DNA of 10,643 bases, taken from NCBI GenBank assembly GCA_002352485.1, contig DEIM01000055.1:3557-14199 (forward strand), read 5' to 3'. The DNA is from Candidatus Dadabacteria bacterium UBA2774 (GTDB lineage Bacteria > Desulfobacterota_D > UBA1144 > Nemesobacterales > UBA2774). How positions within the stretch are numbered: position 1 is the first letter of the stretch; every line of letters begins with the position of its first letter. The translations under genes were made by a program, and so were the position numbers. Positions 1 through 7,013 of the stretch are shown here, piece after piece. Below the pieces are notes generated by a model. The model was not told the DNA's origin. It was given only the letters and a program-made list of their open reading frames with translations, and did not search any database.

Positions 1-1266
1 GGAGCTGAAAAGGTTTTTCTCGTCGGCCTCGGTCCGAAATCTGACTACTCAAGAAGCACGGTTAGAAAAGCCGGCATTCTTACAGCGGGGGAGCTGTGGG
101 GGCAAACGGAAGAGCTTGCATTCAGTTCTGAGTTTTCCGAGGTACAAGGCGGCGTCTCAGCATTAATTGAGGGGCTTATGGAGGGGGGGTACGAATTTAA
201 TAAATACAAGACTGACTCTAAATCGAAAAAGAAATTAAAGAAAATCTTTTTTGTCTCAAAAAAAATAAAGCAAAGTTCATTTAAAGAAGAGATCCGGCGC
301 TCAAAGGTCCTTTCAGATTCTATTAAGCTCGCGCGCGATCTGGTGAACGAGCCTCCTGTATCTGTAACTCCAACAAAACTTGCTGAGGTTGCTGTTGAGA
401 TCGCGGAGAAAGGAAATCTTGGGTGCGAGATATTTGACAGGGCTCAAATTGAGAAAATAGGAATGGGCGGGATTGAGGCTGTGTCCCGCGGCAGTGATGT
501 GCCCCCGAGGTTTATTCACCTTACCTATGAGCCAAAACGAAAGCCTAAAAAGACAATTGCGATAGTCGGGAAAGGTATAACATTTGACTCCGGAGGGCTT
601 TGTCTTAAACCCGCCGACAGCATGAGGACTATGAAAATGGATATGGCTGGCTCGGCAGTCGTATTAGGTGTGATGAAAGCGCTTCCCGAGCTTTTACCTT
701 CGGTCAGGGTACATGGTCTTATTTCAGCAAGTGAGAATATGACAGGGGCTAAAGCGTATAAGCCGGACGACGTGATCAAGGCTTATAACGGCAAGACTAT
801 CGAGGTAATAAATACAGACGCAGAGGGGAGGATCGTGCTTTCGGATGCGCTCTCGTATGCAGTTGAGCTTGGGGTGGACGAGATTGTGGACCTGGCCACG
901 CTTACCGGGGCCTGTATGGTGGGGCTGGGCAGTTACACTGCCGGGGTGATGGGTAATGATCAGAAGCTTGCTCAGAGGATACTCAGGGCTTCAGAGAGGG
1001 CGGGAGAGAAGATGTGGCAGCTTCCGATGGACGATGAGCTGCGTGAGGAGATAAAGAGCAGCGTTGCGGACATGAAAAACGCAGGGAGCAGGATGGGTGG
1101 AGCGATAACAGCGGCAATGTTTTTAGAGCAGTTCGTCTCAAACGTCCCGTGGGTCCATATAGATATAGCCGGGCCTGCTTACTCTGAAAAAAAGAGCAGT
1201 TTACGAAAAGTTGGCGGTACTGGGTTTGGCGTAAGTACAATAGTAGAGTACATCGTGGGACGCTAA
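1..1266 (+). CDS. pepA: Leucyl aminopeptidase (M17 family), 5' end outside window
   Basis: Cytosolic metallo-exopeptidase that removes N-terminal amino acids from peptides. The frame is open from base 1, and the residues before the first in-frame ATG (178) read as the PepA N-terminal domain, including a GLG motif. The true start is therefore upstream, and ATG 178 is an internal Met. About 421 residues are present, against roughly 500 in the family, so about 80 are missing. The catalytic domain is intact. GKGITFDSGG (from base 568) supplies the Lys and Asp metal ligands, followed by LKP with the catalytic Lys. MKMDMAG supplies another Asp ligand. The signature NTDAEGR (811-831) supplies the last Asp and Glu ligands and the catalytic Arg. 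It ends in TAA at 1264-1266 and converges with the DUF457 gene. Family assignment is very secure. Hexamer formation and two-metal catalysis are known for the family. Confidence 0.96.
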   Translation, partial: GAEKVFLVGLGPKSDYSRSTVRKAGILTAGELWGQTEELAFSSEFSEVQGGVSALIEGLMEGGYEFNKYKTDSKSKKKLKKIFFVSKKIKQSSFKEEIRRSKVLSDSIKLARDLVNEPPVSVTPTKLAEVAVEIAEKGNLGCEIFDRAQIEKIGMGGIEAVSRGSDVPPRFIHLTYEPKRKPKKTIAIVGKGITFDSGGLCLKPADSMRTMKMDMAGSAVVLGVMKALPELLPSVRVHGLISASENMTGAKAYKPDDVIKAYNGKTIEVINTDAEGRIVLSDALSYAVELGVDEIVDLATLTGACMVGLGSYTAGVMGNDQKLAQRILRASERAGEKMWQLPMDDELREEIKSSVADMKNAGSRMGGAITAAMFLEQFVSNVPWVHIDIAGPAYSEKKSSLRKVGGTGFGVSTIVEYIVGR

Positions 1267-1334
1267 GAATCGGGCAGCTTTAACTTATCATCTTCAAGGT
1301 CATGAAGCGAATCTCACACTTATAAAGATGTTAA

Positions 1335-1787
1335 TCAGTAGAGTTTGAATTGCCGATCTAATATCAGGTGGCTCAAGTACCCTACAACGACGGGAATGTA
1401 GTATTCAAGCCCGCCTAGATGTATTCCCGGTTTGATCAGCGGGAGCACTAAAAGAGGGGAGGGCACCAAGAAAGCCGCAGACAATGAATGGGTCCAGCCT
1501 CTGTGTTTTGCTACGACCGGAAGGAGCGCGAAAAAACCGAGCACTGCGGCCTCTTTGTAGCGGCCTGTAAGTAAAAATACCGAGTCAAGCACAATAAAGA
1601 ATCCGTAAAATAGCTTTTGTCCCATACTGTTAGTATCGACATCTGGCCAGATGGAGCCCAGAATACATAAGCCAAACCACGTAAGTACTTCAAAAGAGGG
1701 TTTGTAGGCGAAAAACACTATTAGAACAACTAAGTAGATAACAAAAGCGAATGAGCCGCCGGCCAAGTGCCCTTTATAGAGACTCAT
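1335..1787 (-). CDS. YdjM/DUF457-type membrane-bound metal-dependent hydrolase family protein
   Basis: Small inner-membrane protein of 150 residues resembling the YdjM/DUF457 (COG1988) family, which is annotated as a putative metal-dependent hydrolase; its true substrate is unknown. The family pattern is visible: an N-terminal KGHLAGG (His7), WPDVD (Asp49, Asp51), HRGWTHSL (His95, Arg96, Thr99, His100) and a late SHLILD (His140, Asp144). These sit between hydrophobic stretches at about 12-28, 35-47, 60-75, 80-94, 102-118 and 130-143. I chose ATG 1787 because the family usually starts just before the first His motif. An upstream TTG at 1835 would add 16 polar residues and lengthen the overlap with ilvE. 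From 1787 the overlap with the ilvE stop (1774) is 14 nt, so it is probably translated from the ilvE transcript by coupling; no good Shine-Dalgarno is visible. No link to IlvE chemistry is implied. Confidence 0.85.
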   Translation of the reverse strand: MSLYKGHLAGGSFAFVIYLVVLIVFFAYKPSFEVLTWFGLCILGSIWPDVDTNSMGQKLFYGFFIVLDSVFLLTGRYKEAAVLGFFALLPVVAKHRGWTHSLSAAFLVPSPLLVLPLIKPGIHLGGLEYYIPVVVGYLSHLILDRQFKLY

Positions 1788-2730
1788 TCTTGACTTTAAG
1801 CGGGGAGGCGGTGTCGAAGAACTCAAGCCAGTCAATGAACTTTTGGTCTCTTCCTTCTACGATATTGAAGAACCTTGACTGAAGCTTCTTTGTAACAGGG
1901 CCCGGTTGCCCTGTGCCGATAAGTCGCCCGTCAACTTCCCGGATGGGAGTGATCTCTGCTGCGGTGCCGGTAAAAAAGGCTTCGTCCGCGATATACAGCT
2001 CGTCCCTGGTGAATCTTTCTGCCTCAACTTCTATTCCTTCATCTTTTGCTATTTTGAGTACTGTGTCCCTTGTAATGCCCTCGAGAACGGATGTTAGGGG
2101 AGGGGTTTTTAGAATGCCTCTTCTAACTATAAAGATATTCTCCCCGGTGCCCTCGGCCACGTACCCCTCGTTGTCGAGAAGTATAGCTTCATCAAAACCT
2201 ATGGATGTCGCCTCGAGCTTGGCTTTAACAGAGTTTGCGTAGTTCCCTGTTATTTTGGCTTTGGTCATAAATGAGTTAACGCCCATTCTCGTAAAGGAGG
2301 AAATCTTAGCCGTAATCCCTTTAGAGAGCGCCCCTTCGCCCAGGTATGTACCCCATGGGTAGGCCGCTATTACTAGCTCTATCGGGTTGTCTCCGGGGTG
2401 GAGGCCGATCTTGCCGCCTCCTATGTATGCAATAGGTCTTATGTACGCTTCGACAAGCTCGTTTATTTGAAGGAGCTCTAGAGTTGCCTCAAGGGCTTGT
2501 TCCTTGGTGAAGGGAATCTTGATCTCCGCTATGTGGGCAGATGCGTACAAACGGTCTATATGATCCTGTAGTCTGAAGACAGCTGATCTGGAGTCGTCGC
2601 ACTTATAAGCCCTTATACCCTCAAATACCGCAAGACCGTAATGCAGCGTGTGAGTCAGTACATGCACTTGGGCTTGATCCCAAGAGACAAACTGGCCGTT
2701 GAACCAAATTTTATAGGGCTTAGAGGACAT
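1774..2730 (-). CDS. ilvE: Branched-chain amino acid aminotransferase
   Basis: PLP-dependent class IV (fold type IV) aminotransferase that interconverts Leu, Ile and Val with their 2-oxo acids using glutamate/2-oxoglutarate, in the cytosol. Its 318 residues match the E. coli IlvE length (about 309). The N-terminus has the HTLHYGLAVFEGIRAY block. Lys159 in KAKITGNY aligns with the Schiff-base lysine, and Glu193 in EGTGENIF with the residue that contacts the PLP ring nitrogen. GTAAEITPI and GPVTKKLQ near the C-terminus are also typical. ATG 2730 is preceded by an AGGAG ribosome binding site (2737-2741) with 6-nt spacing. The gene is divergent from phaR, and the DUF457 gene overlaps its stop, forming a two-gene transcript. 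No other branched-chain biosynthesis gene is in the window. A D-amino-acid transaminase or ADC lyase assignment is unlikely given the IlvE-like motifs. Confidence 0.96.
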   Translation of the reverse strand: MSSKPYKIWFNGQFVSWDQAQVHVLTHTLHYGLAVFEGIRAYKCDDSRSAVFRLQDHIDRLYASAHIAEIKIPFTKEQALEATLELLQINELVEAYIRPIAYIGGGKIGLHPGDNPIELVIAAYPWGTYLGEGALSKGITAKISSFTRMGVNSFMTKAKITGNYANSVKAKLEATSIGFDEAILLDNEGYVAEGTGENIFIVRRGILKTPPLTSVLEGITRDTVLKIAKDEGIEVEAERFTRDELYIADEAFFTGTAAEITPIREVDGRLIGTGQPGPVTKKLQSRFFNIVEGRDQKFIDWLEFFDTASPLKVKNESL

Positions 2731-2776
2731 GAAACGCTCCTATTCAAACAATATTATAATAACTTTAACCTGTTAA

Positions 2777-2805
2777 ATATTCCTTTTTTTCCTATTAGTT
2801 GTCAA
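2777..2805 (-). promoter_or_regulatory. Candidate sigma-70 promoter for ilvE
   Basis: On the minus strand a consensus -35 TTGACA (2805-2800) is followed, after 17 nt, by GAATAT (2782-2777), a weak -10 match. The leader would be about 40 nt with the AGGAG site near its end. The -35 box overlaps the left arm of the GTTGTC/GACAAC inverted repeat. A second TATAAT on the same strand (2758-2753) has no -35 partner at a normal distance. Confidence 0.4.
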
Positions 2806-2818
2806 GTATTGAGACAAC
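2798..2818. promoter_or_regulatory. Inverted repeat GTTGTC-N9-GACAAC in the ilvE/phaR divergent region
   Basis: Two perfect 6-bp arms (2798-2803 and 2813-2818) lie one half-turn-scale apart, with centre-to-centre spacing of 15 bp, between the ilvE and phaR starts. The left arm overlaps the candidate ilvE -35 box. The right arm lies 7 bp upstream of the candidate phaR -35 box. The layout suits an operator read by a dimeric regulator acting on one or both promoters; PhaR itself is one candidate, which is inference. A chance dyad in AT-rich DNA cannot be excluded. Confidence 0.4.
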
Positions 2819-2824
2819 ATTTTC

Positions 2825-2854
2825 TTGACTCCACCGCGTTTCTTTGAATAATTA
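2825..2854 (+). promoter_or_regulatory. Candidate phaR promoter, very close to the start codon
   Basis: TTGACT (2825-2830) is followed by overlapping -10 choices: AATAAT (2847-2852, spacer 16) or TAATTA (2849-2854, spacer 18). Either puts transcription start at about 2859-2861, on top of ATG 2860. No purine-rich Shine-Dalgarno precedes that ATG. Together these suggest a leaderless or nearly leaderless phaR mRNA. Confidence 0.5.
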
Positions 2855-2859
2855 TATCT

Positions 2860-3459
2860 ATGGCTAAGCAAGAAAAAGAGAGCTCGGGACAGGTAATAAT
2901 TAAAAAATACAGCAACCGACGGCTGTATGACTCTACCAATAAGCGCTATGTTACTTTAGAGGATATCTCCGAGCTTATACGGAACGGGAGTGAGGTTAGG
3001 GTAATTGACTCTCAGAGCGGTTCGGATATTTCCAAAGTGATTCTGATACAGGTAATACTGGAGAGTGAAAAAAATAAAGAGGACATACTCCCTGTATCCT
3101 TTTTGCATATGCTAATAAAATACGGCAATAAAGTCGCTAAAGATTTTTTCGAAAATTACTTTTTGATGATGTTCCAGCCCTACCTTTCAGTTCAGGATAA
3201 TTTTAAAAAGAATATGCGTATGTGGCACGAGATGGGTTGGTTTCCGCCCGGAGGCGGAATGGCCCCAAATTTCGATAGTAAAGGCTCTCCTGCTGAGAAC
3301 ATGTCAGAGAGCGAGATGGGTCAGCATTTAAAAGAGATGTTCGAAGCTTCAAGCAAACAAGCCAAAGAGTCTTCTGAGTCTCCGAAAGATGTTGAGCTTC
3401 TGATGGAAAAAATAAAGGAGCTTGAAGATAAAGTTAATTCTTTAGATGATGATAAGTAG
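2860..3459 (+). CDS. phaR: PhaR-type polyhydroxyalkanoate synthesis regulator
   Basis: DNA-binding regulator of the PHB/PHA accumulation family. In characterised members it represses phasin and PHA synthesis genes and also binds PHA granules. Residues 11-70 form the PHB accumulation regulator N-terminal domain, with the hallmark IKKYSNRRLYDSTNKRYVTLEDI (positions 14-36; key residues K15, Y17, N19, R20, R21, Y23) and a following VIDSQSGSDIS. Residues 75-110 are hydrophobic and aromatic, as in the family. Residues 130-145 are Gly/Pro-rich, and 178-195 form a short predicted coiled coil (LLMEKIKELEDKVNSL). Its 199 residues fall in the usual range. ATG 2860 puts the domain at the expected distance from the N-terminus. 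No PHA synthase or phasin gene is in the window, so its targets are elsewhere or differ from the classical ones. It ends in TAG and converges with the lipoprotein gene. Confidence 0.92.
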   Translation: MAKQEKESSGQVIIKKYSNRRLYDSTNKRYVTLEDISELIRNGSEVRVIDSQSGSDISKVILIQVILESEKNKEDILPVSFLHMLIKYGNKVAKDFFENYFLMMFQPYLSVQDNFKKNMRMWHEMGWFPPGGGMAPNFDSKGSPAENMSESEMGQHLKEMFEASSKQAKESSESPKDVELLMEKIKELEDKVNSLDDDK

Positions 3460-3551
3460 GCAGGCTTCTTTTACTATCCGCACATTTCTAAATCACTTAT
3501 AGTTTTTTAATCCAGGCAAACATCTTTGGCTAAAATGGTTTCTGTTTATCT

Positions 3552-4232
3552 TTACTCAAGATCTATGAAATCAGCGTCTACCGAGTCACCCTGCAGTAAA
3601 TCACCCCTTACCTGAACTGTCTGTCCGATAAGTAATTCCTCGCAAAGAATCTCATCACCGTCTCTGAGCACATCCGTTGAAGATGAAACCTGGACTATGA
3701 CGTCGGTAGTTACTCCTTCTCTTTTTGCCTCAACCTCTATAGAGCCTGAATTGGTTACGCAGTTGTTGGTAATGACATCCCCCTCAAACGTAACTTCTGT
3801 GGGATCTGAAAATATTATGGTTCCGTTTTCCAAAGTTACATTACCAAGCTCCACTCTTGCGGTCGGAAATACCGTAATATTGATTATAGCCAGAAGAGTC
3901 GAGGTAGTATCAAAAAACTCTAGAGTAGGTGTGCCCGCAAAGGTGCCTGATAGACTGGTGACACTGAAAAAACCGGCTGTATTCGAGGTATCTGTGAATT
4001 CTACATTATCGTCATTTGTTATAACTACCATAATCCCCTGAGTATCTTGGTCCGGGATAATGTCAGTAATAGTTCCCTCTACCATTTCGGGGTCACTGCT
4101 GCCGCCACCCCCACCGCCGTTATCGTCACCTCCGCCGCCAAAATCCACGTCGCAGCCGCCAATAGTTAGAAAAGATAGTATGAACAAAAAGATTAGAGCT
4201 GTTCCAATCGTGGGCAAGTTAAATTTTCTCAT
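3552..4232 (-). CDS. Exported lipoprotein with Gly-rich linker and two beta-rich domains, unknown function
   Basis: I do not recognise a named family with certainty. The 226-residue product starts with a lipoprotein signal: MRK, a hydrophobic core at 8-22, and lipobox IGGC with Cys27 as the lipidation site. There is no Asp at +2 that would clearly dictate inner-membrane retention in the form usual for E. coli; residue 28 is Asp, so inner-membrane retention is possible if the +2 rule applies. A Gly/Asp linker (32-46) leads to a beta-rich segment (50-137) with TDTSNTAGFFSV, like a carboxypeptidase-regulatory/transthyretin-like fold. Residues 145-226 end in GQTVQVRGDLLQGDSVDADFI, resembling the OB-like DUF5666 repeats of bacterial lipoproteins. 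Cys158 and Cys197 could form one disulfide. AGGAGG (4242-4237) stands 4 nt before ATG 4232. It is a single gene, divergent from the glycosyltransferase. Confidence 0.85.
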   Translation of the reverse strand: MRKFNLPTIGTALIFLFILSFLTIGGCDVDFGGGGDDNGGGGGGSSDPEMVEGTITDIIPDQDTQGIMVVITNDDNVEFTDTSNTAGFFSVTSLSGTFAGTPTLEFFDTTSTLLAIINITVFPTARVELGNVTLENGTIIFSDPTEVTFEGDVITNNCVTNSGSIEVEAKREGVTTDVIVQVSSSTDVLRDGDEILCEELLIGQTVQVRGDLLQGDSVDADFIDLE

Positions 4233-4250
4233 TTTCCCTCCTGGAAGGAC

Positions 4251-4265
4251 CTCATATACTATGAG
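4251..4265. promoter_or_regulatory. Dyad CTCATA-TAC-TATGAG in the lipoprotein 5' region
   Basis: Perfect 6-bp arms (4251-4256 and 4260-4265) with a 3-nt centre. On the minus strand a consensus TATAAT (4276-4271) lies just upstream, so the dyad covers the expected transcription start and first transcribed bases of the lipoprotein gene. It could be an operator or a small hairpin at the mRNA 5' end. No good -35 box accompanies this TATAAT. Confidence 0.35.
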
Positions 4266-4317
4266 AATATATTATACCCTTAGTTATTTGTTTTTCATTA
4301 TAGTTTAGGGGATTGGC

Positions 4318-4331
4318 CTTATAGCTATAAG
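4318..4331. promoter_or_regulatory. Perfect 14-bp palindrome upstream of the glycosyltransferase gene
   Basis: CTTATAGCTATAAG is identical to its own reverse complement and lies 14 bases before the glycosyltransferase ATG (4346). Its position between the divergent starts fits an operator for a dimeric regulator, or a weak hairpin in the leader. No strong sigma-70 promoter for the glycosyltransferase was identified around it. Confidence 0.4.
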
Positions 4332-4345
4332 CATGGTAGGATTGC

Positions 4346-5623
4346 ATGTTCAAAAATCCCCGAGAGTATCAAAAAATGAAACCACTGCCGAAAGTGCTTT
4401 TCATAAACCACTCCGTAAGAGACGGAGGGCCTGGAAAGAGCTTATTCTATTTACTTAAATATCTGGACAGAGAAACGCTCGATCCTTATGTGATGGTGCC
4501 AAAGGACGATGTATTTTCCGAAAGGCTAAAGTCAGAGGGGATTTACGAAAATATTATAATTGACAAGAGGTTCCCCGAGAACTTGAAAAAGCCCAGGATT
4601 TTCTCACCAACAGATAACGGAGGAAGTAACAGCGGACAGGGAATTACAGCAGTATTTATGAAGTTTATATCGATCCTGTTAAATATTCTTGACCTTACAT
4701 CTTTAGTTTTAACTTCCCCTTACTCAATGAGAAAATACGGAATAGACCTAATATACTGTAACGGCACTCAGGCCAAGATTGCAGGTGCATTGATGGGTCT
4801 CGTGAGCGGACGCCCCGTGATATGGCACGTGAGGAATATACAGCAGACAAAGGTTTTGGGATCTATTATATACACGTTGGCAAAGCTTCCGCAGGTAAAA
4901 AAGATAATCTGTGTTTCAGGGCCGACAGCGGATCAGTTTCCGAGCGCAAGAGAAAAACTCGTTGTGATACACAACGGAATAGATGAAAAGGAGTACGACC
5001 CGTCCTCTACCGTCGGAGATTTGCGTTCTGAATACGGTATTGCCGCGCGTACTATAGTCGTCGGAAGCACGGGGAGAATTGTTCCCAGAAAGGGTTATCC
5101 ACTCTTTGTAGAAGCTGCGCATTCATATCTTGAAAAGGCACCTGATAAGAATAAGAACATAAAATTCGTTATAGTCGGAGATACTCCATATTTCTTTCAG
5201 GGCAACCATCTCGCGTATATAAAAGAGCTTGTACGTAAGTACGGGCTTGAAGACTATTTCATTTTCACAGGCTACAGGCCCGACGTGAAAACCTCGCTTA
5301 AGGATTTTGATATATTTGTGATTCCCTCAAACTACCCTGACCCTTTCCCGCGCTCTGTTATAGAAGCTATGTCGTTTGCGCTTCCGGTGATAGGGTTTAA
5401 AGCGGGCGGAATTGTGGAGTCGGTTGATGACGGAGTGACAGGGATTTTAAATGACTCAGGGGATACCGAGGGGATGGGTGATGCCATACTAAAACTCGCA
5501 AGTGATAAGAGGCTCTTACGGAAAATGGGTAAAGCGGGGCGGGACAGAGTAAAAGCTAATTTTACCGCAGAGCATATTGCCCGAGAGATTCAGGACAAGA
5601 TACTCGAAGTGCTCGATTCATGA
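4346..5623 (+). CDS. GT4-family glycosyltransferase
   Basis: Probable retaining, GT-B-fold glycosyltransferase that moves a sugar from a nucleotide-sugar donor to a cell-surface glycan or lipid acceptor. The 425 residues show two Rossmann-like halves. The N-terminal half begins with KVLFINHSVRDGGPGKSL (16-33), whose Gly-rich loop is typical of GT4. The C-terminal half has HNGID (209-213), STGRIVPRKG (241-250, Arg244 and Lys249 as donor phosphate contacts) and the donor-binding PDPFPRSVIEAM (331-342). The usual E-x7-E motif appears as D332-x7-E340, followed by GGIVESV (354-360). There are no convincing membrane spans, though 104-123 is hydrophobic. ATG 4346 has AGGA 4 nt upstream; ATG 4376 (Met11, directly before the first beta strand) is a plausible alternative. 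It stands alone, not in a polysaccharide cluster, so donor and acceptor cannot be inferred. Confidence 0.9.
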   Translation: MFKNPREYQKMKPLPKVLFINHSVRDGGPGKSLFYLLKYLDRETLDPYVMVPKDDVFSERLKSEGIYENIIIDKRFPENLKKPRIFSPTDNGGSNSGQGITAVFMKFISILLNILDLTSLVLTSPYSMRKYGIDLIYCNGTQAKIAGALMGLVSGRPVIWHVRNIQQTKVLGSIIYTLAKLPQVKKIICVSGPTADQFPSAREKLVVIHNGIDEKEYDPSSTVGDLRSEYGIAARTIVVGSTGRIVPRKGYPLFVEAAHSYLEKAPDKNKNIKFVIVGDTPYFFQGNHLAYIKELVRKYGLEDYFIFTGYRPDVKTSLKDFDIFVIPSNYPDPFPRSVIEAMSFALPVIGFKAGGIVESVDDGVTGILNDSGDTEGMGDAILKLASDKRLLRKMGKAGRDRVKANFTAEHIAREIQDKILEVLDS

Positions 5624-5651
5624 CAGTACGTAGGAGATTTCCCACTATAAA

Positions 5652-7013
5652 TTAATCTTTTTTTCTCTGCGAGCGGAATATTAGTTTTATAGGTGTGCCT
5701 TCCAAATCAAATTCGTGACGTAGCCGGTTTTGCAAAAACCTCTTATAGTTTTCCGGTACTCCCTTTATCTCATTTGTGAATATTACAAAAGTAGGCTGCT
5801 TGGTCAGGGGCTGGGATATATAGTAGAACTTTATCTCCTTTCCCTTATGTATGGGGGGAGGGGAGGTCTCAACTATATTACGTATGAAGTAGTTTAGCTT
5901 TTTGGTCGGAATGCGCTGTGAGAAGTTCTTGTAGACCTTGTCTATCGCTTTAAATATCTTTTCTGTGCCTCTACCCGTATGGGCAGAAATAATAAGTACT
6001 GGAGCGTAGTCGACCGCCATCAGATTGTCCTTTAGAATGCCTTCTATATCCGGGGTCTCTGAAACTTCGCTAGGCACGAGGTCCCATTTATTGAGGAGTA
6101 CAATGCAGCCCCTGCCTTTATCAGCAATAAGCCTTGCGAGTCTGGCGTCCTGATGAGTGGGGCCTTCTTGGCCGTCAATCATAAGAAGCGCTAAGTCTGC
6201 TCTTTCCATCGCCCTTACGGCACGGAAAACGCTGTGCTTTTCGACTAAAAAACTTATTTTGGATTTCCTTCTTATCCCCGCTGTATCTATGAAGAGATAT
6301 TTATTCCCGTCCTTTTCTACGTACGAATCTATTGTGTCTCTCGTGGTTCCGGGTACAGGGCTTGTAATGAGGCGGTCTTCGCCTAAAAATCTGTTAATAA
6401 GTGTTGATTTGCCCGCGTTTGGTTTTCCGAGTACTGCAATTTTGACGACTCCTTCTTCCTCTTCCTCATAGACCCCTTCCTGCTCGGGAAGCTCCGCCAC
6501 AATGTTGTCAAGGAGCTCGTTTATGTTTCTACCCTGCATGGCTGAGACCGGGATATATTTATCTATTCCAAGTGAGTGAAAGTCGAGCGCGGCCTGCTCG
6601 TGCTTTTTGTCGTCGATCTTATTTACAGTAAATATGACAGGTTTGGATACACGTCTAAGGAGATCTATCACGTCTTCATCGTGTGGCATAACTCCATCTT
6701 CTCCGTCTAAAACAAAAAGGATGAGTTCTGCTTCTTCTATGGCGATTTCTATCTGACCTTTTATAAGAGAAGGGTAATCTTCCTCCTCTCCTTCGGGATC
6801 AAACCCTCCGGTGTCCACGAGGCTGAATTCTCTGCCGTCCCATTCCGTATCGGCATAAATACGGTCCCTTGTCACACCAGGGATGTCTTCAACGATTGAC
6901 TTACGCTCACCTATGAGTCTGTTGAAGAGGGTCGATTTACCGACGTTCGGTCTGCCTACAATGGCCACGAGCGGTTTTCTTTTGTATTCGGGAGTGCTTG
7001 CTATTTGTTCCAT
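5652..7013 (-). CDS. der: Ribosome biogenesis GTPase Der (EngA)
   Basis: Essential cytosolic GTPase with two tandem G domains; it assists assembly of the 50S ribosomal subunit. At 453 residues it is close to the usual 440-490. G domain 1 has GRPNVGKS (20-27), Thr48, DTGG (67-70) and NKID (131-134). An acidic linker with five Glu residues (183-187) leads to G domain 2, with GKPNAGKS (196-203), TTRD (223-226), DTAG (243-246) and NKWD (308-311). The C-terminal KH-like domain (about 370-447) has the family's SPPPIHKGKEIKFYY segment. All GTP-binding motifs are intact. ATG 7013 is the only in-frame ATG near the expected N-terminus, but no Shine-Dalgarno is visible upstream, which is unusual for an essential gene. 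It is a single gene converging with the glycosyltransferase, 28 nt apart. The 135-nt gap upstream separates it from the CVNH gene and contains no clear terminator or promoter. Confidence 0.98.
   Translation of the reverse strand: MEQIASTPEYKRKPLVAIVGRPNVGKSTLFNRLIGERKSIVEDIPGVTRDRIYADTEWDGREFSLVDTGGFDPEGEEEDYPSLIKGQIEIAIEEAELILFVLDGEDGVMPHDEDVIDLLRRVSKPVIFTVNKIDDKKHEQAALDFHSLGIDKYIPVSAMQGRNINELLDNIVAELPEQEGVYEEEEEGVVKIAVLGKPNAGKSTLINRFLGEDRLITSPVPGTTRDTIDSYVEKDGNKYLFIDTAGIRRKSKISFLVEKHSVFRAVRAMERADLALLMIDGQEGPTHQDARLARLIADKGRGCIVLLNKWDLVPSEVSETPDIEGILKDNLMAVDYAPVLIISAHTGRGTEKIFKAIDKVYKNFSQRIPTKKLNYFIRNIVETSPPPIHKGKEIKFYYISQPLTKQPTFVIFTNEIKGVPENYKRFLQNRLRHEFDLEGTPIKLIFRSQRKKD

Noticed and set aside
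1290..1310. Hairpin CTTCA-N6-TGAAG after pepA
   Set aside because: Only five base pairs with no T tract; too weak to call a terminator.
1335..1835. Longer form of the DUF457 gene starting at TTG 1835
   Set aside because: The extra 16 residues are polar and Pro-rich, overlap ilvE further, and precede the point where the family normally begins; ATG 1787 fits better.
3514..3531. Possible terminator hairpin AGGCAAA-CATC-TTTGGCT between phaR and the lipoprotein gene
   Set aside because: The stem has a G-G mismatch, only three G/C-containing pairs, and no T run directly after it on either strand.
3697..4041. 114-codon + strand open frame opposite the lipoprotein gene
   Set aside because: A Val/Ser/Thr-rich mirror of a beta-rich protein on the other strand; the lipoprotein has a clear signal peptide and ribosome binding site.
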